NCBI RefSeq assembly: GCF_039530945.1
Contig: NZ_BAAAPC010000003.1
Coordinates: 1 to 64,000 of the forward strand
Reading direction: 5' to 3'
DNA: 64,000 nucleotides
Source: Nocardiopsis_C rhodophaea
GTDB taxonomy: Bacteria; Actinomycetota; Actinomycetes; Streptosporangiales; Streptosporangiaceae
Positions 9,297 to 18,102 of the stretch are shown in pieces (the first letter of the stretch is position 1; every line of letters begins with the position of its first letter). The notes under the pieces are model-generated. The model did no database searches, had not been told where the DNA came from, and was given only the letters and a program-made list of their open reading frames with translations. The position numbers and the translations under genes were made by a program.

Positions 9297-9653
9297 TCAG
9301 AGCTCTCCGGAGGCGGCCACCAACAAGAACGGGACCCCGAACAGCAGGACCACCAGAACCACGATCGCGATGATGGAGGCCAGTGTCCACTTCCTCGCCT
9401 GGTCCGCGGCCTCGTGGGCACCCGCGTAGTCGCCCCTGTTCCACCTGTCGTTGACCTGAGCAGCGAACACGATACCCACCACGCCGAACGGCAGGCAGCA
9501 GAAGGCCGTCGCCAGAATCGCCGGGACCAGCCAGTTGTCCGGGGGCGGGCCGCCCATCGGCATACCCGGGTCGTCGCCGGTCCCGCCGGGCGGGGGACCG
9601 TAACCACCACCGGGTGGAGGAGGATCGTCACCTGGTGGGGGACCGTAGCTCAT
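9297..9653 (-). CDS. CD225/dispanin-family membrane protein (copy 1)
   Basis: The 118-residue product has a Pro/Gly-rich cytoplasmic head (GPPPGDDPPPPGGGYGPPPG) followed by two membrane helices. Between and around them is the CD225 signature: NWLVPAILATAFCCLPFG, then AAQVNDRWNRGDYAGAHEAADQA split across the loop. Bacterial CD225 proteins have no settled function; vertebrate relatives (IFITM) alter membrane properties. The adjacent gene at 9781-10185 is a paralogue. It overlaps the upstream-extended start of the DUF2752 gene. Confidence 0.88.
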   Translation of the reverse strand: MSYGPPPGDDPPPPGGGYGPPPGGTGDDPGMPMGGPPPDNWLVPAILATAFCCLPFGVVGIVFAAQVNDRWNRGDYAGAHEAADQARKWTLASIIAIVVLVVLLFGVPFLLVAASGEL

Positions 9654-9780
9654 GCTCGTCGCGCCTCTCGTAGAGATGGGGTGGTCAGCACTGGGCTCAC
9701 CAGTAGAACGGCCCCGGTACGTCCTCGGCGGACGGACAGTACCGGCACCGGATCAGGGCCGGGGGCGCGGCCAGGGGTCT

Positions 9781-10185
9781 CTAGAACCCGCCCGTGTCGT
9801 ACGTCCCGGGCGTGCTCGACGTCGCCTCAAGGGAGCCCAAGAAGGCGAAGGCGGAGAAGACGATGATGCTCCAGGCGATCCCCGCCCCCAGGGCGATCAG
9901 CGTCCACATCTTGGCCTTGCCGGCGGACTCCTGGGCGCCCGCGTAGTCGCCCACGTTCCACTTGCTGTTGACCTGCGAGGCGAACACGATGGCCGGGATG
10001 GCGGCCGGCCAGCAGCAGAAGAGGGTCAGGATGGCCGGAACCAGCCAGTTGGACGGCGGCAGGCCGCCGCCCATCGGCTGCTGCATCCCGGGGTAGCCGC
10101 CGGTGCCACCGGGCGGCGGGGGCGGCCCGTACCCGCCACCGGGCGGGGGCGGCGGAGGGGAACCAGGGGGAGGACCGTAACTCAT
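9781..10185 (-). CDS. CD225/dispanin-family membrane protein (copy 2)
   Basis: This 134-residue paralogue of 9297-9653 has the same plan: a Pro/Gly-rich head, then SNWLVPAILTLFCCWPAAIP, a loop with QVNSKWNVGDYAGAQESA, and a second helix (MWTLIALGAGIAWSIIVF). The double cysteine in the first helix, a palmitoylation-type position in eukaryotic relatives, is kept. The two copies are 127 bp apart on the same strand, consistent with tandem duplication. Confidence 0.87.
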   Translation of the reverse strand: MSYGPPPGSPPPPPPGGGYGPPPPPGGTGGYPGMQQPMGGGLPPSNWLVPAILTLFCCWPAAIPAIVFASQVNSKWNVGDYAGAQESAGKAKMWTLIALGAGIAWSIIVFSAFAFLGSLEATSSTPGTYDTGGF

Positions 10186-10416
10186 ACTTGGTGTGTCTTC
10201 CTGACGACGGAATAGAAAACCGCGTACTCCGCGGGCCGATGAAGAAGCGCACCAACAGGGGTCACGGCTGGGGACGGCGCCTCACGCACATCGCGGAAAA
10301 GGGGATCATGCCAGATCCTGCCGCTCGTAGCCGACACACATCGGCCGCGAAGCGGCACTAGCGTGGCCCATTTACCCACATGCGCGGGGAATCGTCCACT
10401 TCCCGATATGCCACCG

Positions 10417-10755
10417 TTACTTCGCGGCGGCGGCCGCGGGCTCCTTGTCGCCCTTAGTGCTGGTGGTCGTGGCCTTTGTGGCGGCAGCGCGTGCGGCCTC
10501 CCACTCCTCGCGGGTCTGCGGCACCGGGCGGGGCGCCCTGCGGCCCATACCCGCCTTCTTCATGATGCCGGCGATCACCGCGCAGACGACGCTGGCGACC
10601 AAACCGATGGTCGACCACAGGATGACCTTGCCGTCGGCGACGATGATGGCCACGCCGGAGATCGTCCAGACCACGATCCAGGAGAGGGTCAGGAACCAGG
10701 CGGCGAGGGTGTTGCCGTGGTCTTCGTGGGCTTCGTCGTGGTGTGCGTCGGCCAT
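10417..10755 (-). CDS. HGxxPAAW-like two-helix membrane protein
   Basis: The 112-residue product has a His-rich start (ADAHHDEAHEDHGN) and the motif HGNTLAAW at the entry to the first helix, a variant of the HGxxPAAW motif that names this actinobacterial family. A second helix follows (LWSTIGLVASVVCAVIAGIM), then a Lys/Ala-rich tail. It abuts the Trp-associated membrane gene with no gap. In Streptomyces a homologue sits in the same place in the trp region. No activity is known. Confidence 0.82.
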   Translation of the reverse strand: MADAHHDEAHEDHGNTLAAWFLTLSWIVVWTISGVAIIVADGKVILWSTIGLVASVVCAVIAGIMKKAGMGRRAPRPVPQTREEWEAARAAATKATTTSTKGDKEPAAAAAK

Positions 10756-11511
10756 TCAGGTCTCCTTCGAATCTGCCGAGTCCGCATCGCGGTCGTGCCA
10801 TGGCGCACCGGATGGCGCCGTGGCGCCCCTCCCGGGCGCGGCGCTGTCCGATGCGGGGTCCAATGTGGGGTCGGTGCCGCTGTCGAGCGACTTCCACAGC
10901 TCGGCGGGGTCACCGGCGCGGGCCGTGCTCGGGGCACTGTGGCGATCGTACCTGCTGCCCATGCCAGGCCAGGCAGCACCCCGGATCGCCGCTACCGCCC
11001 CGGCGGCCAGGAGCACCGCCGCCCCCGCCGCGGCCAGAACCGGCCACTGACCGGCCACGTCAAGGGTGCTGAGGTGGCCGTCGGCGGTGGTCTGCTCTCC
11101 GGCCGCACGGGCGAGCGCGCCAGGGCGTGTGCCGCGCCACAGGTCGTAGCCCGCGGCGGCGCCGAAGATCACGATGAGTACGCCGACAGCGCGGCGCGTC
11201 CACCCGCGCGTGGCCAGCAACGCCCCGAGCGCGGCGAGCGAGGCCCACCCCAGGGCGGAGGCCGCGGGCGCGATGTCGGTACCGGCGAGCTCAATGGGCA
11301 CAGGGGCCGAGGGCCCGGGGATCGCCATGGCACCGGTGGCCCAGGTCTGCCCGGCGGACGCCAGCAGCGCGACCGCTCCGGCGACCGTGGCGGCCAGGCC
11401 GATGGCGAACTCCCGGCGCGCGGAACCCCTGGCGGGCGTGGTCGCCCCGGCCGCCGCGGGCCCCTCCGGCGCGCCGGTACTCGCCGGCCCGCTCTCCTGC
11501 GGCTCGCTCAC
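10756..11511 (-). CDS. Trp biosynthesis-associated membrane protein (TIGR02234 type)
   Basis: The 251-residue product has four predicted helices beginning at FAIGLAATVAGAVALLASAGQTWA. The SAGQTWA motif after the first helix and its place in the trp region identify the TIGR02234 family. It starts with a GTG overlapping the hisI stop (GTGA), so it is coupled to hisI. In most actinomycetes trpE lies between these two genes; here there is no room for it. The function is unknown. Confidence 0.85.
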   Translation of the reverse strand: MSEPQESGPASTGAPEGPAAAGATTPARGSARREFAIGLAATVAGAVALLASAGQTWATGAMAIPGPSAPVPIELAGTDIAPAASALGWASLAALGALLATRGWTRRAVGVLIVIFGAAAGYDLWRGTRPGALARAAGEQTTADGHLSTLDVAGQWPVLAAAGAAVLLAAGAVAAIRGAAWPGMGSRYDRHSAPSTARAGDPAELWKSLDSGTDPTLDPASDSAAPGRGATAPSGAPWHDRDADSADSKET

Positions 11512-11906
11512 GCACCCTCCTCCGCGACGGGAAGCGGGTCGGCGTCGAAGCAGGTGCGGTCACCCGTGTGGCAGGCGGCACCGGTCTGGTCGACCCTGAC
11601 CAGCAGGGTGTCGCCGTCGCAGTCCAGGGAGACCGACACGACCCGCTGCACGCTCCCGGAGGTGCTTCCCTTCACCCAGTACTCCTGGCGGCTACGCGAC
11701 CAGTAGGTGGCGGCGCGCGTGGTGAGGGTGCGGCGCAGGGCCTCGTCGTCCATCCAGGCGAGCATGAGCACCTCGCCGGTGTCGTACTGCTGGACGACGG
11801 CGGGCACCAGGCCGTCGGCGTTGCGCTTCAGCCGTGCGGCGATGGCGGGGTCCAGTTCCTGGCCCGGCGGGGGTGCGCTGCCGCTTTCCGGGGGACGCGT
11901 GCTCAT
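11508..11906 (-). CDS. hisI: Phosphoribosyl-AMP cyclohydrolase
   Basis: HisI opens the adenine ring of phosphoribosyl-AMP, the third step of histidine synthesis. The 132-residue product has VLMLAWMDDEAL, the conserved ATYWSRSRQEYWVKGSTSG and the metal-binding cysteines in SVSLDCDGD and ACHTGDRTCF. The ATG at 11906 was chosen because conserved sequence begins shortly after it; the longer frame upstream reads as non-coding. It lies apart from the main his operon, separated by the SIS, ABC and peptidoglycan-binding genes. No HisE domain is fused. Confidence 0.95.
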   Translation of the reverse strand: MSTRPPESGSAPPPGQELDPAIAARLKRNADGLVPAVVQQYDTGEVLMLAWMDDEALRRTLTTRAATYWSRSRQEYWVKGSTSGSVQRVVSVSLDCDGDTLLVRVDQTGAACHTGDRTCFDADPLPVAEEGA

Positions 11907-12124
11907 GGGTCCCAGCCTATGGCCGTGTCGGGAGGGGTCGCCGCAGCCCCCCGCACAGCGGGGGTGTGTGCCGGGTGACAATGGCCATAGGGGCGCTCGC
12001 GCCAGGTCGGAGCCGGGCGCGGGGCGCACTAGGGTGCGATTGCTCGGCTACCGTGCGCCGAGTGCGGGACACACCCCCACGATGGACGGGCCGTGTCGTC
12101 GATGTTCGATGAGTCAGGAGTCAT

Positions 12125-13111
12125 GTGACCGCCGAGTTGCTCTCCGCCGACCTGGCGGGCAAGCCAGCAGCGCTGACCGCGCTGGCCGACCGCCTGGCGC
12201 GCCGTGACCCCTATGCGGCGCTGCCCTCACTGCTGGACGACGAGCCGGCCGGCGTGCTCCTGCTGGGCACGGGCGGGGCCCGCTACGCGTGTGAGGCGGC
12301 GGCGGAGCGGATGCGTCGGGCCGGGATCGGGGCTGTGGCGGAGTACGCCTCCACGACGGCGTCGCTGCCGCCGGGACCGGACACGCTGGTGGTGGCGGTG
12401 TCGCTGGGCAGCGGACTGCGGGAGATGTGCACGGCGCTCGACCGCTATGTGGAGCGGTCGGCCATCATCGTGCTGTGCGACGACCCGGACTCCCCCGTGG
12501 CGCGCTACGCCGATGTCCTGGTCCCGCTGCTGTCCGGGCGGGATCGCAGTGGCCTGGCCTGCGGCGGGTACATGAACGCACTGGCGCTGCTGCTGCTCCT
12601 GGGGCACCAGCTGGGGGCGCCCGTGGTGGGGGCGACGGCGGATCTGGGCCAGACGCTGCGCCGCAGCGCCAACGCCATCTCCGACCTCGTGGAGCGGGCG
12701 CCGGGGTGGGTGCCCGAGGCGGCCAAGGCACTGGACTCCCCCGACAGCGTGCACTTCATCGCTCCCGCGGAGCGGCTGTGCTCAGCGCGGCAGGCGGCGC
12801 TGGCGGTACGGCAGGGCCCGGTGCTGGCCGCGCACGCCGCGGAGTCGGCCGAGTGGTCGCACACCGGCCGCCACCTCGCCGCGATCTCCGACTACCGGGC
12901 GGTGCTGTTCACCGGATCGCACTATGACGACCGCGTCGCCGAACACCTGCTCCAGCTGCGCGGCGCGTTCGTGGCCGTGGGCGGGGAGGTCGCGGGCGCG
13001 GAGGTGAACCTGCGCTACCTCGGCGACACCGACCCCGACGTGCGGCTGCTCACCGAGCCGGTGACCGGCGAGCTCCTCGCCGCCCACTGGTGGGCCGAGC
13101 GCGGCGTCTGA
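12125..13111 (+). CDS. SIS-domain sugar-phosphate binding protein
   Basis: The 328-residue product has two SIS-like halves. The first has LLLGTGGARYACEAAAERM and VAVSLGSGLREM, typical of the nucleotide-sugar binding fold of phosphosugar isomerases; the second starts near VHFIAPAERLCSARQAAL. GlmS-type glutaminase sequence is absent. It is probably a sugar-phosphate isomerase or a regulator of that fold, with unknown substrate. AGGAGTCAT precedes the GTG start. It is transcribed away from hisI and converges on the ABC exporter genes. Confidence 0.85.
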   Translation: MTAELLSADLAGKPAALTALADRLARRDPYAALPSLLDDEPAGVLLLGTGGARYACEAAAERMRRAGIGAVAEYASTTASLPPGPDTLVVAVSLGSGLREMCTALDRYVERSAIIVLCDDPDSPVARYADVLVPLLSGRDRSGLACGGYMNALALLLLLGHQLGAPVVGATADLGQTLRRSANAISDLVERAPGWVPEAAKALDSPDSVHFIAPAERLCSARQAALAVRQGPVLAAHAAESAEWSHTGRHLAAISDYRAVLFTGSHYDDRVAEHLLQLRGAFVAVGGEVAGAEVNLRYLGDTDPDVRLLTEPVTGELLAAHWWAERGV

Positions 13112-13166
13112 CAGCGGGGTCCGGCGGCGCGCCGCCCGGCGCCGGGCCCGCCCGCTCTGGCTTTTC

Positions 13167-15011
13167 TCAGGCCGAACTGTGCACCCAGGAGGCGTGCAGG
13201 TCGGCGTAGATGCCGGGGGCGGCGACCAGGTCGGAGTGCGTCCCGCGCTGGACGAGGCGCCCGGCGTCGAAGACGAAGACCTCGTCGGCGGCCTCGGCGG
13301 TGGACAGGCGGTGGGCGATGGTGACCGATGTCCGGCCGTGGGTGAGGCGGTCCAGGGCGCGCTGGATGCGGACCTCGGTGTGCGGGTCGACCGCTGAGGT
13401 GGCCTCGTCCAGTACCAGCAGGTCGGGGTCGGCGATGTAGGCCCGGACCAGCGCCACGAGCTGGCGCTCCCCCGCCGACAGGGATTCGCCGCGCTGGCCG
13501 ACGGGGGTGTCCAGGCCGTGCGCGAGCCCCGCGAGCCAGTCGGCGAGGCCGAGTTCGGCGATGGCGGCCTCCAGCTCGGCGTCGGTGGCTTCAGGGCGGG
13601 CGAAGCGGATGTTGTCGCCCAGCGAGCTGTCGAACAGGAAGCCCTCCTGGGGGACCATCACGACGCGGCTGCGCAGCGAGGAGAAGGCGACCTCGCGCAG
13701 GTCCACCCCGTCGAGCAGGACGCGCCCGCGCAGCGGGTCCATCAGCCGGGTGAGGAGCTTGACGAACGTGGTCTTGCCCGAGCCGGTCTCCCCCACCACG
13801 GCGACCCGGGTCCCCGGGCGGATCTCCACGTCGACGTCGTCGAGAACGGTCGGGCCGTCGGGGTAGGCGTAGCTCACGCGGTCGAAGCCGACGGACACCG
13901 GGCCGCGCGGCAGCTCCTTTCCGGCCTCGCCGGGGTCGGCGATGTCGGGGACGGTGTCGAGCACGCCGAGGACGCGGCGCCATCCGGCGATGGCGTTCTG
14001 CGCCTCGTTGAAGATCTCGGTGGCCATCATCATCGGCATGACGAACAGCGTCACCAGGAACAGGAACGCCACGAGCTCGCCCGGGGTGATGTCGCCGCCG
14101 ATGCCGATGAGGACGCCGACCACGACCACGGCGGCGTTGCCGACGGCGGCGACGATCTCGGCGAACGGTGAGACGGCCATGGACAGCCGCTGCGCCTTGA
14201 CCTGGGCGGTGCGGGTCGCCAGGACGGTCTCGTCGATGCGCCGCGCTGTGCGCTCCTCGGTGCCGTGCGCCCGGATGACCGCGGCGCCCATCACGGTCTC
14301 GCCGACGGCGCCGAGCATGTCTCCTGTGCGCTCGCGCACTTTCAGGTAGGCCTGGGACAGCAGCTTCTGCAGCCACCGGACGCCGAACAGCAGCGGCAGG
14401 AAGCAGACCCAGACCAGGAGGGTGAGTTTCCAGGAGTAGACCGCCATGAGTGTGGTGGCGATGAACAGCTGCCCGGTGCTGATGACCAGCAGGAGGCCGC
14501 CCCACTGCATGAAGGTGGAGATCTGGTCGACGTCGGCGGTGACCCGCGATACCAGCGCGCCCTTGCGCTCGCTGTTCTGGGTGAGCACGGACAGGTCGTG
14601 GACGTGGCGGAACGCCTTGCGGCGCAGCGTGGCCAGCCCGGACTCGGTGGCCCGGTACAGCCGCAGGTTCATCAGGTAGGAGCAGACCATGGTGGCCAGC
14701 AGCAGCACGGCGCACAGGCCGACCGTGGCGGCCACGAACGAAAGGTCGGGTTCTCCTCCGCCGGCACCGAGGCCGTTGTCGATGACCTGCTGGATCGCCA
14801 TGGGGACGATGACCTTGCCCAGCGTGGCGACCACCGCGAACACCAGGGTCAGTCCGAGGCCGCGGGTGAACTCCGGGGACAGCTCCAGTCCGCGGCGTAT
14901 GGTGCCCACGGCGGAGTCGGTCGAGCGGTGCAGGGCGGTGGCGTCCGCCCCGCCGTCAAGTGGCTGCGGGCCGGTGTCGCGCCGGGTGGGGGATTCGGCT
15001 GGGGCGCTCAA
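13167..15011 (-). CDS. ABC exporter half-transporter, catalytically competent NBD
   Basis: The 614-residue product has six membrane helices in the first 320 residues, then an ATPase domain. It has Walker A GETGSGKTT, Walker B with its glutamate (LLVLDEATSAVDP) and the H-loop (TIAHRLST), but a deviant signature, LSAGERQ instead of LSGGQ. It starts with a TTG at 15011 that overlaps the stop of the upstream half-transporter (TTGA) and has GAGGAG eight bases before it. The pair therefore forms a heterodimeric exporter made in equal amounts. The substrate is unknown; drugs, lipids or peptides are all possible for this type. Confidence 0.93.
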   Translation of the reverse strand: MSAPAESPTRRDTGPQPLDGGADATALHRSTDSAVGTIRRGLELSPEFTRGLGLTLVFAVVATLGKVIVPMAIQQVIDNGLGAGGGEPDLSFVAATVGLCAVLLLATMVCSYLMNLRLYRATESGLATLRRKAFRHVHDLSVLTQNSERKGALVSRVTADVDQISTFMQWGGLLLVISTGQLFIATTLMAVYSWKLTLLVWVCFLPLLFGVRWLQKLLSQAYLKVRERTGDMLGAVGETVMGAAVIRAHGTEERTARRIDETVLATRTAQVKAQRLSMAVSPFAEIVAAVGNAAVVVVGVLIGIGGDITPGELVAFLFLVTLFVMPMMMATEIFNEAQNAIAGWRRVLGVLDTVPDIADPGEAGKELPRGPVSVGFDRVSYAYPDGPTVLDDVDVEIRPGTRVAVVGETGSGKTTFVKLLTRLMDPLRGRVLLDGVDLREVAFSSLRSRVVMVPQEGFLFDSSLGDNIRFARPEATDAELEAAIAELGLADWLAGLAHGLDTPVGQRGESLSAGERQLVALVRAYIADPDLLVLDEATSAVDPHTEVRIQRALDRLTHGRTSVTIAHRLSTAEAADEVFVFDAGRLVQRGTHSDLVAAPGIYADLHASWVHSSA

Positions 15012-16924
15012 CGCACGATCTCCTCGGACGTGTCGATGTTCTCGGCGCGGCCGGTGGCCCGCGCCTCTCGTTCCTCCGCGGCCCGCTCGTAGGCGGTCAC
15101 CAGGCGCTGGTAGCCGGGTGAGCGCCGCAGCAGCTCGCTGTGCGTGCCGCGGTCGCGCACGGTGCCCTGTTCCAGGTAGATGACGTCGTCGGCAAGCTCG
15201 ATGGTGGCCCGGCGGTAGGCGACCACGACGACGGTGGCGGCGAGGTCGGTGTCGCGCAGCCCGGCCAGGATCTGGGCCTCGACCTGCGGGTCGACGGCCG
15301 AGGTGGCGTCGTCGAGGATGAGCAGCCGGGGCCGGCGCACCACGGCGCGGGCCAGGGCCAGGCGCTGGCGCTGACCGCCCGACAGGCTTGTGCCGCGTTC
15401 GCCGAGGCGGGTGTCGAGCGCGTCGGGCAGCGCCGCGACGAAGGAGTCGGCGCGCGCCAGCCGCAGCGCGGCCCACACGTCCTCGTCGGGCACGCCGGCG
15501 CCGAGGGTGACGTTGTCGCGGACGGTGTCCTCGAAGACGAAGGTCGACTGCGGCACCAGCGCGGCGACGCGGGACAGCTCCCCCTTCTCCAGGTCGCGCA
15601 CGTCGGTGCCGTCGTAGCGGACGGTGCCGGTGTCGGGATCGACGAGGCGCATGAGGAGGGTGGTCAGGGTGGACTTTCCGGAGCCGGTGGGGCCGACGAG
15701 CGCGACGGTGCGGCCGGGGGCGATGTCGAGCGCGACATCGTGCAGGACGGTGGAGCGCGGGGCCTCGGCCGTGTCCGGGATGTCGACGAGGTCGCGGCGG
15801 TCGCTCGTGCCGGGCGCGGTGTAGCTGTCCTCGTAGGAGAAGGAGAGGTCGGTGACGCTGACCCCGATGCCGCCGGTCCCGGCGAGCCGTGTGTCGCCGT
15901 GCTCCATGGTCCCCTCAGACGACAGCACGTGCTGGACGCGGTCCCAGCCGACGACGCTGCGCGGCAGGTCGCCCAGCAGCCAGCCGAAGGAGCGGATGGG
16001 CAGGGCGAGCAGGGTGAACAGGAAGGCGATCTGGACGAGGTCGCCGGGGGCGATCGCGCCGGTGGACAGCCGCCACATGCCCACCATCAGTACGGCGAGC
16101 ACGCCGAGGTTGGGAAGGGTCTCCATGACCGGGTCAAACATCGAGCGCATGCGCCCGACCTGGATCTGGGCGTCGCGCAGGCGGTGGGCGGCGGCGGTGA
16201 ACCGGTCGGTCTCGGTGTCTTCGCGGCCCAGGGTCTTGACGACCAGCGCGCCGTCGAAGGACTCGTGGGCGACCTCGCTGACCTGGGCGCGCAGCGCCTG
16301 GGCGCGCGTGGCCATGGGGGCGACGCGGCGCTGGAAGGCGACGTTGGCGGCGAAGAGGAGGGGGAAGACGACGAAGCCGACGAGGGCGAGGATGGGGTCG
16401 GTGACGAGCATGGCGACGGCCGCGATGAGCAGCAGGAAGAGGCTGCCGATCACCATGGGGAGCGGGGCCAGGGGCTGCCAGGCGGCCTCGACGTCGGCGT
16501 TGGCGTTGGACAGCAGCTGGCCGGTGGGGTGTCGGTGGTGCCAGGCCAGCGGGAGGCGCAGGTAGGTGCGGGCGACCTCGCGGCGGTAGCGGGCCTGCAT
16601 GCGGAACTGCATGAGCCCGGCGAACAGCCGCCGCGCTGCCAGCCCGGTGGCCTTGAGCACGCCGACGCCGATGAGCAGGGCGGCCGCGGCGGCCAGTGCG
16701 GCGAAGGTGGTGCTGCCCTCGGCGAAGGCGGGGAGGATCGTGGCGTCGGTGATGTGGCCGAGGACGGACGCCGATCCGACCGTCACGGCCGCGTGCAGGG
16801 ACGCTCCGGCGACGGCGATGGCGCAGACCCAGGGTTCGGTGCGCATGGCGACCCACAGCACGCGCATGCCGCGCCGGAACACCCCGGAGTCGGGCCTCGG
16901 CCCCGTCGTGTTTCCGTCGGACAT
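15008..16924 (-). CDS. ABC exporter half-transporter with degenerate NBD
   Basis: The 638-residue product has six membrane helices and then an ATPase domain. Walker A (GPTGSGKST) and the signature (LSGGQRQRLALARA) are intact, but Walker B reads LLILDDATSAVD, with Asp for the catalytic Glu, and the H-loop His is a Tyr (VVVAYRRAT). With the partner's LSAGE signature this makes one dead and one live ATP site, the arrangement known from heterodimeric exporters such as TM287/288. The start is the ATG at 16924 (MSDGNTTG). It is the first gene of the exporter pair. Confidence 0.93.
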   Translation of the reverse strand: MSDGNTTGPRPDSGVFRRGMRVLWVAMRTEPWVCAIAVAGASLHAAVTVGSASVLGHITDATILPAFAEGSTTFAALAAAAALLIGVGVLKATGLAARRLFAGLMQFRMQARYRREVARTYLRLPLAWHHRHPTGQLLSNANADVEAAWQPLAPLPMVIGSLFLLLIAAVAMLVTDPILALVGFVVFPLLFAANVAFQRRVAPMATRAQALRAQVSEVAHESFDGALVVKTLGREDTETDRFTAAAHRLRDAQIQVGRMRSMFDPVMETLPNLGVLAVLMVGMWRLSTGAIAPGDLVQIAFLFTLLALPIRSFGWLLGDLPRSVVGWDRVQHVLSSEGTMEHGDTRLAGTGGIGVSVTDLSFSYEDSYTAPGTSDRRDLVDIPDTAEAPRSTVLHDVALDIAPGRTVALVGPTGSGKSTLTTLLMRLVDPDTGTVRYDGTDVRDLEKGELSRVAALVPQSTFVFEDTVRDNVTLGAGVPDEDVWAALRLARADSFVAALPDALDTRLGERGTSLSGGQRQRLALARAVVRRPRLLILDDATSAVDPQVEAQILAGLRDTDLAATVVVVAYRRATIELADDVIYLEQGTVRDRGTHSELLRRSPGYQRLVTAYERAAEEREARATGRAENIDTSEEIVR

Positions 16925-17115
16925 GCGTAACCCCCGCTCGCTCGGCGACCCCGGAAAACAGCACATGCCATCCGGTGACAGGACGGCATGGGCGATGTCA
17001 ACCTACTCCGCGTGGCGGCGCAGGGGACACCGATTTCTTCAGCATCGGCCGGGCCCGGGCTATTCCACCGTGAAATGTGGCAGGTCGCGGTGGGTTATAC
17101 CCGAATACACGGGAC

Positions 17116-17149
17116 GGGCCGGTCCGCCCGTAACCGGGTGGACCGGCCC
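17116..17149 (-). terminator. Hairpin after the peptidoglycan-binding gene
   Basis: A 15-bp stem with one mismatch (17116-17130 with 17135-17149) follows the stop at 17183 on the minus strand. It has a 4-base loop and no U-tract. Confidence 0.6.
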
Positions 17150-17182
17150 CTCGCTATGGGGTGCGGTGGATGTCGGAGCTGC

Positions 17183-17641
17183 CTAGCGGATGATGACGAG
17201 GTGGGTGAAGGTCTGGATGCCGACGGCGCCGTCGACACGGATGAGCTGCGACTCCTGGAAGCTCCGCACGGCCTGCTCGGTCAACGGACCGAAGTCGCCG
17301 TCGACAGCCAGGTCGAAGCCGTGGCCCCTGGTGAGCGCGTACTGCACGGCGCGGACCGCGTCCGAGGAGTCCCCCCGCCTGACGGTGCCGAACACGCCCC
17401 GCATCTGCGTCCAGGTCGCGTCGTCCACCGCGCCGGTCTGTCGGAGGTAGTTGTCCTCCTGGAACGCGCGGACCGCGTCCTCGGTCATGGGGCCGAAGGT
17501 GTCATCGATCGGGCCGACGTTGTAGGCCAAGCCCCGGAGCAGATACTGGACGAAACCGACGCGCCAGTGCACGCGCCCACTGTCCAGCACGTCCCACCAG
17601 CTCTGCGACCGCGTCACCGGGCCGCGCAACTTTCCTGACAT
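17183..17641 (-). CDS. Peptidoglycan-binding domain protein (two PG_binding_1 repeats)
   Basis: The 152-residue product carries two tandem peptidoglycan-binding repeats: VGFVQYLLRGLAYNV...DDTFGPMTEDAVRAFQEDN, and VRAVQYALTRGHGFDL...DGDFGPLTEQAVRSFQ. There is no signal peptide or catalytic domain, so it is either a phage-like or accessory cell-wall binding module, or exported by a non-Sec route. The ATG at 17641 has AGAGGGG seven bases upstream, and that ribosome site lies in the loop of a perfect 7-bp hairpin (17642-17663). Confidence 0.85.
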   Translation of the reverse strand: MSGKLRGPVTRSQSWWDVLDSGRVHWRVGFVQYLLRGLAYNVGPIDDTFGPMTEDAVRAFQEDNYLRQTGAVDDATWTQMRGVFGTVRRGDSSDAVRAVQYALTRGHGFDLAVDGDFGPLTEQAVRSFQESQLIRVDGAVGIQTFTHLVIIR

Positions 17642-17663
17642 GTGAGAACCCCTCTTTTCTCAC
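17642..17663 (-). promoter_or_regulatory. Hairpin enclosing the ribosome binding site of the PG-binding gene
   Basis: GTGAGAA (17642-17648) pairs perfectly with TTCTCAC (17657-17663). The 8-base loop holds the Shine-Dalgarno sequence on the minus strand and the stem ends beside the start codon. This suggests translational control. Confidence 0.4.
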
Positions 17664-18018
17664 GTGCACGCTCACTGCGTGTGTACGGGAGGATGCGCGA
17701 CTCGGAGCAGGGGTTTTCGAAAAACGGAAAATGTCACCATGGCGCTATGCATCGCCCACCGAACCCCAAAGGGGGCGTTGCCCGGGCGCCATCCCACCAG
17801 CGCCTTCTCCGCAGCGGTCACGGCGGACGCACCTATCCCGTCCGGCACCTGGGCGTACTTTGCGCCACAAAGACCGTGATCAACGCCCGGAGGCTGCGCG
17901 ACAGCCCGTTCCCGCCCCGGGAAGCCATCCTTCGCCGATGATCGCGGCGATTCTTCTCGACTTTGACCGGTTTGCCCTTACAACCCCCGTGATCATGGCG
18001 GGATACGGGCAGGGACCC

Positions 18019-18102
18019 GGGTCTGCTGGGCGGCCTTGCCGGCGATCGGCTGATCCGGCGTTCTTGGGTGAAAAGCGGCACCGAGGCCGGTGGGGGCTGG
18101 GG
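18019..18102 (+). repeat. 84-bp inverted repeat, left arm
   Basis: This arm is the exact reverse complement of 18413-18496 over 84 bp, with 310 bp between the arms. It begins GGGTCTGCTGGGCGG and ends GTGGGGGCTGGGG. Pairing breaks outside both ends. No transposase is present. Confidence 0.9.
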
